DNA from: Maratus speciosus
Taxonomy: Eukaryota > Arthropoda > Arachnida > Araneae > Salticidae
Assembly: GCA_963932465.1 (NCBI GenBank)
Contig: OZ010799.1
Location: 155,740,761 to 155,804,760 of the forward strand
Reading direction: 5' to 3'
DNA: 64,000 bases
Part shown: positions 22,544-34,629 of the stretch, piece after piece
How positions within the stretch are numbered: the stretch's first letter is position 1
Layout of the letters: the number at the start of each line of letters is the position of its first letter
Position numbers and translations under genes: made by a program
The notes under the pieces: generated by a model
What the model was told of the DNA's origin: nothing
Seen by the model: the letters and a program-made list of their open reading frames with translations, nothing else
Databases searched by the model: none

Positions 22544-23435
22544 TTATTATTATTATTTTATTAATTTGTTTAATCTCATTGTACACTGAACCTGTTAAGC
22601 CTAATTGTTAGATAACTCTTTATTAAAAAATTTTTTTAACGTAAGTTTGGTTTCTCTCTCTGTGTTTCTTCTTTTTTACATTCGATTTGAAAAAAAAGTC
22701 TCTGATCTTTTCTTGTTGCAGTCTTAAAAGAATGTTTCTCACAATATCTTAGATCAATATTTACTAAATCTTTTCGACATTAAACCTATGGATGTAATAA
22801 TATATAAATATATATATATTAAGTCTTTTAACTGCTCTAACGTGAAATGAGAATGATCAATATCAGGTGAATATAAAAAGAAATATATTTCTTTTACTGT
22901 ATTGCTTGTTTTCAGATAAGACGTTGATATATGTGACAGGTTTTTTTTTTTCAACCATAAAAACACTTTTGAAGGAGGTTGATTAATTCATTTAAACTTA
23001 ATGGTTAAAAAAAAAAAAAAAAACTGCGTTAGTTTAAAACTTAACTTATAAATGGATTACTTCTTTTTCTTTTTATTTCACGCTTATTATGATAATAATA
23101 ATAATAATAATGATAATTATTATTATTATCATTATTATTATTATTATTATTATTTTCATATTTTCTTCTTCTCCCTGTCCGTGGTTTTCCACACTGATTC
23201 TATTAAATGTAATTCTGACATAACGTCACCTTTTTTGCATTTAAAAAGAACTTGAAATTTCCATCTGTTATTTTTCATTAATAATTCGTTTTGAAATGAA
23301 ATGTATCTTCATTTCCCATTTTAGTCATAAATTGATACCAAAAAAAATATCTGACCACTATTTGCAAGTATATTATCACGAGAGATTAATTTCGTGCTTG
23401 TAAGAGGTTTTTATTATTATTTATTTACCAGAACT
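22091..23435. other. AT-rich spacer with (TTA)n microsatellites
   Basis: (ATT)n at about 22493-22563 and mixed (AAT)n/(ATT)n at about 23091-23155. T and A tracts are frequent. The 67-codon frame at 23052-23255 is the translated microsatellite. No gene recognised. Confidence 0.6.
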
Positions 23436-23968
23436 CGTCGCCCGCTACGCAGGTCAGTTTTTCTAAACAATCCTCAAATCAAATGAAAATTCCTGAAAAA
23501 ATACCTAACTGACAATGAAAGTCCCGTAATAGTCTCCGCAATCCCCATTTAGCAGAACGTGAAGTATAAGATTTCCAAATAAAATACGAATTTACATTTT
23601 ATGCAGCTCATATTCAAAATATTAGAATAATTACATTTTTTTTACAAATTGAAAATATCGTTTGGTAATTTAATATCTTTCAATGCAAATATGCAAACGA
23701 TATTTTTATTAAGAACTTACTGTTGATTAAACTTATTTATTATCTTAAAATTAATATAATTTTTTAAAAGATTTCTTGAAAAAAAAATTATTTTGAAAGG
23801 TCAAAATATTAGAATATTTATTCAAGTGGTTCAAAATATTAGAATATTTCACATTCATTCTCCTTTAATTATCACCAATTCATAACTGGTGACATCATTG
23901 ATTAAATTCAGACAATTTTATTTAAAATCAGTATTCTTTTTACAGTTTGTTTGCTTTTTCGTCTTAAA

Positions 23969-24117
23969 ATGGGTCGTGTGAGTGATATTCCTGAGTCTAT
24001 TAAATTTCGTATGGTTGATTTGTATTGGCACGGTAAAAATTAATGTTATATAGCGAATTATTTGCATTGTTCGCAATTTAGCATTAATAAAATACTAACA
24101 CAATATTCAAATAAACG
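23969..24117 (+). pseudogene. Tc1 transposase, N-terminal exon-like piece
   Basis: MGRVSDIPESIKFRMVDLYW opens the frame, followed by a stop and then in-frame NYLHCSQFSINKIL, the first helix-turn-helix of a Tc1-type DNA-binding domain (isoleucine, short turn, serine, isoleucine). The frame ends where the inserted element begins. It continues at about 26486. The protein would bind the element's inverted ends and cut at TA, but this copy cannot be expressed whole. Confidence 0.65.
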
Positions 24118-26484
24118 GTCAAGTGCGAGCATTACTCGCGCACAGAGGGTTCCGTAGAATAAATATATAAATTTGTAATTGTATTATATATTTAAAAAAA
24201 AAAGTTACTAAAAGAATATTAAGACTTTGTAAAAACTATACAACGTAGGGTTGGGTTTTTACTGTATAATATATTAGAACTTATAACTGTATATATTAGA
24301 AAAGTGTAATCGGGTATACCATGAAAGTTCAAAAAGATATGGAACCTAAATAATATCAAATATAGCTATTCGTATAACTCTTTTTGTAATACTATCCTAA
24401 TCTGTTTATGATGAACTTAATTCGGTACTGACAATAAAAGCAGTGCATAGTTAAACTTCATTTGGCATTTCATGAAACTAAATTCAGCGTAGTAATAACC
24501 TTTATTTCTACAGTGTAGCTAAAACAAAACCTTTGTCCAAAGTTTAAATTTGGCATTGCGCTAAGGCGCTTCGAATTGAGATCTCAAAGTTGCAACGCCG
24601 CTTTGGTCAGTGCCGCGTTTTTCCGGATAGGTGTTTAATTAACTTTTAAAGTCACTCAAGGCGTATTGAGAGATACAATCAATGCAAATTATCGCGAATC
24701 CCACAGTATTTATGCGATTCATTCTAATTAAATCTTTCGAGGACGATGCCCTTAAAAAACGGACACCTAATTCTAATTGCAGAACAGACAAACGGCACCA
24801 AGAATATTTAATTAAAATTTTCCTTTTATCATGAAAGTGAAAATAAGCAAGTTCGCATTTTCTAATAAATCCGTTTATAAATTCTGGTGTCTGTTCATTA
24901 TTTCATAAGTTTATAAATAGAATTACTCCGTGCCGGAAAGGATTAAGTTGTCGCAAGACTCTTAAAGCTTCAAAATTTAAGAAATTTTAATTTTTTTTAT
25001 ATGTTAAACTCCCATCTTTTCTGAATATTTTGATATAATTGTTTCCTTGAAATTCCCATTAGAACAGAAGTTTTGGCTTTTAGAATTATACCCGCTCAAT
25101 AGCTGAAGTGGCTTTTCCGAAACTTTAAAGTCATTGTTTTCCAAATGGCGTTTTTGGGGCATAATGCGCAGGATACCTCAAAAACTTCTGAATATTTTTT
25201 CATAAAATTTTCAAAACATATATTTTATGTTAGTCTGTATAAACTGAATCTAAAATTTCCTTTTTATTGTTCAAAAAAATATTTTTTTTAGGTGATTTTA
25301 TTGTTGAAATTTTCAAAATTTTGTATTAGCTAAATGCAACATTGCATTAAAAATATAAAAATGCTTTAAATACAAATTTATTTAAGTTCAGGGAAATTAT
25401 TACAATCTGAAGTATAAGTAAGCACCAAAATTTTCATTCTAGTTGCAATATTTATTTTATAATTCTGCGCGTAAACTGTTATGCCAATTTTTTGTACGAC
25501 AAATGTCTAACAGTTTCGAGCCCCCTGTAAATACTAATTCTGTATCTTGCAATTTTTTAAATACATGAAACGAAAGAACATACTGATATCTTTCATCCCA
25601 ATTAAAATTGTGTTTTAAAATCATATACATTTTAAGACATCAAATGTTGAAAAGGGTCTTTTTTTTTTTTCCACTTTTTAGAGTCCTGAGACCCCTGACT
25701 GAGAGTATGTTTTTAACAATTTGACGTTTATTGCTTTTATACTGTTACTGGACATTACATTACACATATATATCATTAAAAGTTGTTAACTAGGCATAGA
25801 GTACGCCGCCCCTGTCCTTGTGTATGTCCAAACTGACCGTACCTTTAAGGGTTAATATCTCGGCTAATTACCGATGATTTTTTTCGAAAATCATTATCAA
25901 CAATGCTTTTATTCTTCTGCAACGATAGGTATATTCAGCGATGCTCAACAATTTTTCTGAATGCCCGTAAATCGAAATTTGTGTGTAACAGAAAAATGCT
26001 AATTACTTAAAAACTATGTGACCTAGGGTAATCGCTAAAATTTTCCGGCAAGGTTTATATTAACGTCTAGTACTTCTAATTTTTTCATAATTTTAGTTTC
26101 AGTAGATACGGAATTAGACGGGGGGGAACATATTTTTGCGCTACATTTTCAACAATATCTTTGAAAATATAATACCTAAAATTAAAAGGAATGTATTTTT
26201 GAGTTCAGCATTACAAAAGCTTTCACAGGATACCCCACATGATATACAGAGAAAAGATTTTTTTTTTCAAGTAGCATAATTAGCCCCTCTACTTTTTTAC
26301 TAAATATATTTATGAATGTTTATTAATCTGAAAATATGTGTGTCAATGGTCTTTATTACTTCCCCGAATTTGAGCTTTCCACGTTCCATAGTTTACGAGT
26401 AAAATGACTGTGACAGACAGACGGACAGACACAGGAGTGATCTTATAATGGTTTCGTTTTTACTTTTTAAGTACGGAACCCTAA
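24118..26484 (-). mobile_element. Hairpin-ended element, family F1 (GGGTTCCGTA type)
   Basis: On the minus strand it starts TTTTTAGGGTTCCGTACTT (from 26484), followed by a CTGTCTGTCCGTCTGTCTG run near 26405-26430. It ends near 24118 with TACGGAACCC and a stem GTGCGCGAG / CTCGCAC, then TTG. The subterminal inverted pair is GGGTTCCGTA / TACGGAACCC. Very similar ends are widespread in arthropod genomes; the hairpin plus short subterminal repeats suggest a Helentron-related non-autonomous element (inference). A TTAA MITE (24947-25695) is nested within. No protein frame is recognised. Confidence 0.6.
24943..25695. mobile_element. TTAA MITE family T1, copy 2 (nested)
   Basis: Matches 6590-7335 and 46905-47630 throughout. 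TTAA lies at 24943-24946; the right TTAA has decayed. The terminal 15 bases are mutated on the left (GTTGTCGCAAGACTCTTAA) and good on the right (GAGTCCTGAGACCCC). Confidence 0.75.
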
Positions 26485-26485
26485 A

Positions 26486-27262
26486 AAGGGAAAATTTCAA
26501 AATAATCGCCGAAATGGCGGCCGAAAACCAAAAACATCTGCTAGAGATGACAGGAAACTGAAGCATATAGTTAAGAAAAACCGTTTTAAAAGTGTTCGAT
26601 TCTTGCACCGAAAATGGAAAAAAGAAGGAGTTGAAGTTTCTACATCGACAACTTTAAGACGTCTCCATAAATTTAAGTTTGAATCTCGTGTACCAAAAAC
26701 AAAACCTCTCATGACTGGAAAACAAAAGTGTATATCAAGGTATTCGAGTTTGGAGAATGAAGCAAGAAGTATTTGATAAAGGATGCTAAACGTTCCGTAA
26801 AATTTGCTGCTAGTGTCATGGTTTGGGGTTGCATGAGTGCAGAAGGACCTGGAAAGTTATGCATCGTCTACGAAAAGGTTAATTCTCAGATATATCAAGA
26901 AATTTTGGAATATTACATGATTCCATCATCAGAAGATTTATTTGAAAATGATTTCATCTTTCAACAAGATTTAGCGTCACCGCATACCTCGTATGTCAAC
27001 TAAGAATTGTTTCCGCCAACGCAACATTAAGGTATTTCCTTGTCAACCAAACTCACCAGACCTTAATTCCATCGAAAACTTATGGTGTATAATGAAGAAA
27101 AAACTCCAAGAAAATCCTCCTTAAAGTAAAACTGAGTTAGTGGCACGTATAAAGTCTATTTGGACTAATATTGATAAAAATGTTTGTAAACACCTTGTAT
27201 ATAGTATGCAAGATCGATTGTATGCTGTTTTGAAAGCTAAACGGGATGCTAAAAAATATTAG
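26486..27262 (+). pseudogene. Tc1 transposase, remaining part
   Basis: After the insertion the reading resumes with RPKTSARDDRKLKHIVKKN and a second helix-turn-helix (STSTTLRRLHKF). The frame reaches stops near 26776-26780. A deletion removed the region of the first catalytic aspartate. The block 26773-27003 has VMVWGCMSAEGPGKL, then FQQDLASPHTS with the second aspartate. Past a stop at 27001 another frame gives NSPDLNSIENLW, in which the third catalytic position and the IENLW block are recognisable. It ends AKRDAKKY at 27262. Stops, shifts and a deletion make it non-functional. Confidence 0.8.
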
Positions 27263-28340
27263 CTATCATTTACTTCATATTCATAAGATAATTTTGTTGC
27301 GTAAAATAAAATATTGTAATATTTTGAGCCAGTCTAAATTTTATTCTAATATTTTGATGTGTTTCAGAAAGCTGTATACCTAATTTATTGTACTGTATTT
27401 TGTATTTTGTAAATGTCAAAATCTTATCTAAACATTTCATATTTAATTTATAAGAAATTTAATTGCATTTACTTAGTATCAAAAATAAATAAATGAAATA
27501 TATTTTTTTCTTATTACTTTTTCTCAATTATTCTAATACTTTGAATATGAGCTGTATATATAGTAGGCTACAGAACTTTCTGCCGTAGCTTTATAACTAA
27601 GCAACAAAGAACGATGCGTTCTACGCTAAAAATGTCCCTGAAAAATTATCTAACTGACGATGTAAGTGAAATAAGAATCCATTTAGCTAGAAGAACGTGA
27701 GGTATAAGTGTTCCGAATAAAATATTAATTTGCATTTTATATATATAGTAGCAGTAGGCTACAGAACTTTCTCTCATACCTCTAATACACTAAAACCATC
27801 CCTGGGAAATTATCTAACTGAAAATATAAGTCAAATAAGAATCCATTTAGCTAGCCGAACATGAGATATATAAGTGTTCTGAATAAAATACAAATTTACA
27901 GTTTATATATATAGTAGACTATAGAACTTTCTCTTATAGCTCTATGACAAATCAACACAGAACGATGCGTTACAAACTAAAACCATCCCTGGAAAATTAT
28001 CTAACTGACAGTGTAAGTCAAATAAGAATCCATTTAGCTAGCAGAACGTGAGGTATAAGCGTTCCGAATAAAATACAAATTTGCATTTTATATATATAGT
28101 AGGCTAACAGAACTTTCTCCCGTAGCTCTAAAACTAAGCATAATGCAGAACGATACGTTATACACTAAAAACATCCCAGGGAAATTATCTAACCGACAAT
28201 GTAAGTCATATAAGAATCCATTTAACAGAACATGAGGTATAAGCGTTCGGAATGAAATAGGAATTTTTTATATCTAAGGTGGCAGTAATTAAGCAGACAG
28301 TTCTCATCGTGTTCTAGAAAACCATCTAATTGAGTGAATG

Positions 28341-28431
28341 GAGCCAAATTTTATAAGATGGTTAAACAATATATGAGATGAAGGATTACGTGAAAAAAAT
28401 AGTTTCAAAAGTAGCCGCTAGGAGAATATGT

Positions 28432-28471
<40 letters not shown>

Positions 28472-30600
28472 GGAATCCTCCGTCTTTCGTTTTGTTTAAT
28501 CATAGCCTCCAAAATTTGTCTCCATTTACGCAATTAGATCACATTACATAACATGATGATTACTGTCGTTTAATTGCCGAAACGTCAGTGAAGGCTTACT
28601 GTGGAGACACGAAAAGTTTTGGTTTCCGTTTGTCTGTCTGTCTATCTGTTCCGCGATAACTGCCGTAAAAAGCATCCGATTAGCTTAAAATTAAGGATGC
28701 ATGTTGTTGAAATCCTCGGATTTAGCTGTATAGTTTTTGGTTAGATTTGGTTTATTCATTCGGAATATATAGAACATTTTATTTTGCGACTTAATGCTTT
28801 CCTATAGCAATTCAGACGATTTTTCCATTTTTATTTGTTGAAAGGAAATGGCTCATATGATTGAAGGTTTTAAATGGTAAATTAAGGATGATGAAATTTT
28901 CTAATTAGAACGATACATTATTCATATTAGTTTGGAATTTTGTGTATACATTTGTAAGCGTTTTAAAATTCGGTGTATAACTTATGAAGGGATTTTATAT
29001 ATGTGTTCCAATAATATAAAATATTTTTTTAATATAAATTTACTTTTTAAGCACATATTTCATTGTTTTTATTTTCTTTTAACTGTTACCTAGCAACAAA
29101 CTACACCTAAAAATATCGTAAATGTGAAAGTATGTGTAATTGTTTGAAGTCAAATCAAAGTCAAAAAGGACGAATTAATGCCTTTGTGTCTTTACATACA
29201 GATGGAATTTACACCAGAAATAAAGAAAAACTATGTTCTATTTATTTTGTTCAAATATTTTTTTTAATTAAAAAGTTCATTATTTTCATAAAGAATAAAT
29301 CGACATTTTGCTATGAAATTTAACAATCATTTTTTTTTTTAACCATTTGGAAAAATGGTTATTGTTCTCGTCACGATGGGAAATCAAAAGCATATCTGAA
29401 GGTTTTTATTGGTTTAATCCGCATTTTATTCGTTTTCTGATTGGCCTATACAGTAATCTGTATTTCCCTTTACTTTCAACAGAGATGGATACCTTCTGTT
29501 GCCACTATGACAAAAAAGTAATAAAAACTACAAAAAATTAATAACTCAGAAACAAATTGAGATACAGCTTTCAAACAAATTGCATTTAAAAGTACATTTT
29601 TTTCTCTATACGACGGTGTAAAAAGTAATATTGTGGGGTGTTTAGAAGTTTAAGAATGAAATTTCATTTAAAATGTTTCGTCAGATTTCCAAGAAATCTG
29701 ACGATGGAAAAGCCTTTCCCCGAACAGCCAATGAAATGCTTGGATAATACATAAGTTTCAGGTGGATAAAGGTGTTATTACACGAGGAGTCAAAATCGCT
29801 TGAACCCTAAAAATGTTTCTAATATCTCATGGTTTATCGTCTGCACACAGCTAACAGAAATGTTCATTTTTAATCAACAATTTCAAAGAGAAAAAAAAAA
29901 AAAACATTTGAAAAGCAAATATATAGTAAATATCAAAATTATACACTGCAAAATTATCGCTGTCGAAAATGACGTCATTGTATCGGAAAATAAATATTTC
30001 TATTCTTAAAAACCAAGCATTAACTAGATTGCCTGAATTTTTTTTTTTTTTTTTTTTTTTTTTTTGACGAGTGTTACTTCTTATGCCGCCTCATTTCAGA
30101 AAATATGAATGAAAATTATTTTATTTTTAAAGGAAATTACATTTTTATTCATAAAACCTAAACTTTTAATAGAATGGCGTCAATGTAAATCATTTTCTGT
30201 CCACCAGTATTGAAAAATAAGGCTCCGAAGTGTAAAAAGAAATCTAAGATTTGCGATAACTATTAGCGCAATCAATAAAAAGATGCGTATGTAAATTAAT
30301 AAGACCACGGGGGGTTCAGGAGGGCGGAGACCCCCTGAAGAAATCTACTTTATTATGTAAAAAAATACCAGAATTAGCAGCTCATGCAAATTTCAAAATA
30401 TCCTTCCATAACAATGTTTTTAATTTAATGCTTCTAATGTCTGAAAACTTCGTATTTTTTATTCTTATAAATAATTACATAATTTGAAAACTTTAAATTG
30501 CGGTTTGCAGGAAATTGAATATTACCAAAGTGTGTCTAAAAATAATGACTTGCAGAGCTGACGTGGAGGCTCCTGATCTGCAGATTTACTAGTTATGTAT
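28341..30600. other. Mostly unassigned; poly(T) tracts and one CTGTCTGTC motif
   Basis: Poly(T) at about 28435-28469 and 30039-30065. At 28565-28700 there is a tttgtctgtctgtctatctg run followed by ccgcgataactg, as in the F families, but no partner end is found. The plus frames at 29132, 29347 and 29800 (60-70 codons) show no domain. A GGGGGTTCAGG...GACCCCCTGA hairpin lies at about 30307-30336. Confidence 0.45.
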
Positions 30601-30825
30601 AAACGACCTCTTGTATATAGTAAATAGTAGATTTTTCAAAAGCGTTCTTAATCGGGTTGATTTAATGATAGAGCTTTCTACCATTTATATGTAACTAAGC
30701 AACGATATTTTAAGCACTAACACCTTCTTTTAAACTGATGTTCCTGACTGACAATGTTTTGCAGAACATAAGTTATAAGCGTTCGAAATGAAATTTCCAA
30801 TTACATTTTATCTATATCGTAGGGT
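30600..30825. repeat. Diverged single unit of the ~180-bp repeat
   Basis: Shares gtaactaagcaacgat, ctgactgacaatg, agaacataagttataagcg and acattttatctatat with the units at 27556-28330. Confidence 0.5.
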
Positions 30826-31399
30826 GGGCTTTTTTTTTTTTCTTTTTTTTTCTTTTTTTTTTTCTTTTTAAGGCTTTATGGAGCTAATCAAATGGAATGC
30901 TAAATGAGATGTATTTCTTTCACTGTGTTTCTATTTATATACCTAAAGGATAATAATCGTTTATACTTACGGCCTTTTTAATTGTAAACTAGCTCTTTTG
31001 GGGATTATTTAATTCACGTAATTTCATGTGCATAAAAAAAACCTATATTTTATTTTAAGTTTGAGCACCCCCCCCCCCCCTCCAAAAAATTAAAGTAAAG
31101 TAAAGTAAAATAAAGGAACTACCCTCTTTTTTTCCTCTTTTTTCATCATTCCCTGTCCTGCAATTGCGGTATTAAATCTCTCGAGCATAGTTCTTGCATA
31201 ATGATTTGTATTTAAAATGGATTTATTTTTTAAAAACCGATTTCAGATAAAATTTATCTTTTTCTTTTCCCTGTTTCAGTCATTCATGAATACCTTTCAC
31301 GGTGTCTCTTAAAAGTATTTGTTCAATCCTTTCGAAATGAATTTCATGCTTGTAGGAGAAAAAAAAATCTTTTAACTGCTCGACATATGCAGCGGAGAG
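30826..31399. other. Spacer with T/C and C tracts; degenerate R3 copy
   Basis: T/C tract near 30831-30868 and C tract near 31070-31081. About 30890-31000 resembles repeat R3. No gene. Confidence 0.4.
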
Positions 31400-32560
31400 G
31401 ATTAATATCAGGTAGAACATTAAGGGAGATGTAATTCTTTTAGTATGTAGCTATTTTTAGACCCACCTGAATACGCGCCATTTACTTTTGAGAGATCGTA
31501 TGTGTTTTTTTTTTTGTTGTTGTTGTTGTTTTGTTCTTTTTCCATACAGGCATTTATATCCCTTTCTGGTATTTAAAATCGAAATGATGATTTATAAAGT
31601 ATTTTATAAAAACTGCTTTTTAAAAAAATTAACAAAACCACCTTATTGGTAAATTTTACTAATGCTCCAGAGTCGTTAGTATTACTTAATACACATATTG
31701 CCTAAATACGTAAATAATTTCTATTTTTTTTTTTTTTTCGTTAAGGGTGCATTTGCTTTTTTTCGGTTAAAAAAATCATTTTTGTCATAGTCTGTAGGTT
31801 GTTCCTGTGAAACAATTAAAGAGCATTAATACCAAGTGTAACATTAAGAGAGATGTAATTCTTTTAGTGTGATTCTATTTTTAGACCCATTGGAATACGC
31901 GCCATTTACTTTTGAGAAATCATATGTTTTTTGTTTGTTTGTTTGTTAAACAGACATTTATATCCCTTGCCGGTGTTTAAAATCGAAATGAGGATTTATA
32001 AAGCATTTTATAAAAGACGTTAAAAAAAATAATAACAAAATCACCTTATTGGTAAATTTTACTAACGTTTCAGAGTCGTTAGTATTACTTAATACACATA
32101 TTACCTAAATGCGTATTTTTTTTTTTTCGTTCTGGGTGCATTTGCTTTTATTTTTTTTTATTTTATTTTTTTTTAATCATGTTTGTCCCTGTAAAACAAT
32201 TAAAGAGCATTAATACCAAGTGTAACATTAAGAGAGATGTAATTCTTTTAGTATGATTCTATTTTTAGATCCACCGGAATACGCACCATTTACTTATGAG
32301 AATAAAGTAATATATAATTAATAAAGAGGGTTTTTTTTTTTACAGACACTTATATAATATCCCTTGCTTTTATTTAAAATCGAAACGATGATGATTTATA
32401 AATTATTTTATAAAAACTGCTTTTAAAAAGTTAACAAAACCACCTTATTGGTATACCTTACTTGGGCTCCAGAGTGGTTAGTTTTACTTAAATGCGTAAA
32501 TAATTTGCATTTTTTTTTTCGTTAAAGGGATAGTTTCTTTTTTTTATTTTGGTTGAAAAA
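31400..32560. repeat. Three tandem units of ~380-420 bp (repeat R3)
   Basis: The phrase acattaagrgagatgtaattc recurs at about 31418, 31841 and 32224. Each unit then has acgcgccatttactt, an ACATTTATATCCCTT-like block, accttattggta and cagagtcgttagta(ttac), and ends in a T tract. Units have diverged by T-tract length. The same repeat was the target of the hAT at 13318-16744. Confidence 0.8.
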
Positions 32561-32917
32561 ATCAATTTATTTTTAACATTTTTCTATTCCGTATAGTCTG
32601 TAGATTACCCCTGTAAAACGATTTGGCCGAATTCGAAGTTCTTTCGTAGCATAGATTAATATACAAGATATGACACACGGCAAAATCTGTAATGGCAACA
32701 GTCATGGATGAAAGAGATAGATGGAGATGCAGTATGCCGTAAAAACGGTTTGTAATATGGTGAGCGTTATCGCTCAAAATTAATTGCCCTCATTCGGCCC
32801 AAACAAAACAAGCACATGGAACAGAGACCGAATTCTTTGACATCTCCCGTGCATTTTTTTTCTCTAAATGAAAATGATCTGCTTATATTTAAGCATTCTA
32901 AAGTAGCATTTCATTGT
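32561..32917. other. No feature recognised
   Basis: Mixed sequence with no supported gene; the minus frame 32562-32777 has no domain. Confidence 0.4.
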
Positions 32918-33699
32918 GTTATGAACAGGGGCGTCGCCATGGGGGGTATGGAGGGGGAGCCTCCCCCCCCCCCCCCAATATATGTGAAGTTGGGAAATTT
33001 GAGCTTAGAGTTGGGAAATTCTAGATTTTTGATGAATTCTCTTTTTTAAAAGTAATAGTAAAAAAATTACGAAATTTTAATTGTTTTGGTGATTATTTTG
33101 AGTACTGCAACAGTAAACAAGTAAATTATCAAAAGAAATACAAAAAGAAATTCGTTACACTCAATCAATCATTGTATTTTTCAGTTCTACAAAAATATTG
33201 TACATCTACCAGACCTAAATTTCTCTACTCCTGTCCATCAATAACTGACTAACCAGTTCCTTTATTTCCTCCAAAACTTTGTTCCACTCTCAAAAATTTC
33301 ACCCTACCTCCCCTTCTCTTCCCAAAAGAGAATTCAGCTTTTTTAATCCAAAGGGATTGTGGTTTCTTTGGAAAATTGGAGATCACTTGTAGCACAACAG
33401 AAAGGAATGTGGTAACCTACTTGAAACACAGCTATGGGCAAGAAGATTTGACGAGTTTTCACAACTTTTTTGACTAATTTTGCGATTTTTGGACAATATT
33501 TTACTCATTCTCATGATTTTTTTGCTGCAAAAATTAGTTAAACTTTCGCTGTCAAGTAAAAACGTTATATGATCAAATGCGGATATAAGAAGTTGTTAGT
33601 TTAGATAAATTTGTCACATTTTACTTTTATTTGTGTGCGGAAATATATATCAGTCCTGTTCGTTTATATTCATATGTGTTTATAAAATTCTAAACCAAA

Positions 33700-34600
33700 A
33701 GTCCAGTGTTCTGAGCTTAAAACTGTTCTAAAAAGTTACTATAAATCTGAGCATGAAGAAACACTTCATAATAGGAAAAGAGTTTTCGTACAAGATTTTG
33801 GAGCATCTAAAAATCCATTCGAGGATGAAAAAGGTAAAAAATGGACAATTTTAATTTGGAACAGAAATATGACCATGAAAGCAGTCCATCAAATGAAGAA
33901 AAAATCGACATGCACTGTAACACTGACACGTTGCACTTGAATAAAATTTTGAAGAAATAAAGATTTCCTTACAGACAAGCTCACAAACAATTATGAAATT
34001 TAGGATGTGACTGGAGAAGCTGAGTTCCGAAAGCACCGTAGAAAAACGGTTTCACCAAAGGCAATAGATAAAAATAATAGCGCAGCAATGGACATTGATA
34101 CACGTAAGTTTTACAGTAAAGAATTATAAGAAATACAAGAAAATTTCGGGAATTTAGTAATGGGCTTAAATGACAATGTTCCCTATATCAAGAGAATATT
34201 GCAGCAATGCATTCCATTTTTAAAATACAATTGTGCAAGGGAAAAGTTAATAATGTTTCCAACTGGATATGAGAAACCGGATGTACATGACTTACAAAGT
34301 CAAATAGAAATAAACCAAATCCCAACTCACTTAACAAACCTTTTACTCATGCCATGAAATTCAAAGACTATTTGGGTCACGCCGTCAAATTATATACTCG
34401 TACCTTAACATTCATAGCAGCTTATCTTTATGGCGTTGCATCTACTGAAAGAATCTTTAGTCAAATAAAAATTTAAAAAATATATATTGCAAGCTACAAT
34501 GATGGATGACAGACTTGACAGCCTAATGCTTTTAAAATATGAAAGTGAAATAGGGAATTTTATTAAACTAAGCGATGTTATTTAAAGGTGGGCTTCTTTG
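33700..34600 (+). pseudogene. hAT transposase remnant
   Basis: Frames broken by stops and shifts. Near 34429-34480 the plus strand reads YGVASTERIFSQIK, the hAT C-terminal dimerisation block (alanine-serine-x-glutamate-arginine-phenylalanine/isoleucine-serine). After a small indel MMDDRLDSLMLLKYESE (about 34501-34551) continues the usual arginine-leucine helix. The frame at 34160-34357 (MGLNDNVPYIKRILQQC onward) probably belongs to the upstream part. The intact enzyme would cut at the CAGGGG ends and make 8-bp duplications; this copy cannot. Confidence 0.65.
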
Positions 34601-34629
34601 AAGACCACAGGAATTAATATTAAGTGAAA

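Larger units (their letters stand above)
23604..27554 (+). mobile_element. Tc1-like transposon, interrupted and dead
   Basis: Inverted ends CAGCTCATATTCAAA...TTTGAATATGAGCTG lie at 23604 and 27554; TA follows the right end while the left has TG, presumably a mutated TA. A transposase remnant runs through it on the plus strand. The element inserted into the 180-bp array and was itself split by a hairpin-ended element at about 24118-26484. Confidence 0.8.
23440..28340. repeat. Tandem array of ~175-185 bp units, split by a Tc1 element
   Basis: Units begin near 27556, 27738, 27905 and 28090, with a last partial at about 28268. Each carries tatatatagtaggctacag, then cagaacgatgcgtt, tatctaactgac, agaatccatttagc and aacgtgaggtataag. 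One further unit, 23500-23603, lies left of the Tc1 insertion at 23604. A diverged single unit is at 30600-30825. Non-coding. Confidence 0.8.

Noticed and set aside
23052..23255. Frame rich in N, Y and D
   Set aside because: Translated (AAT)n/(ATT)n microsatellite.
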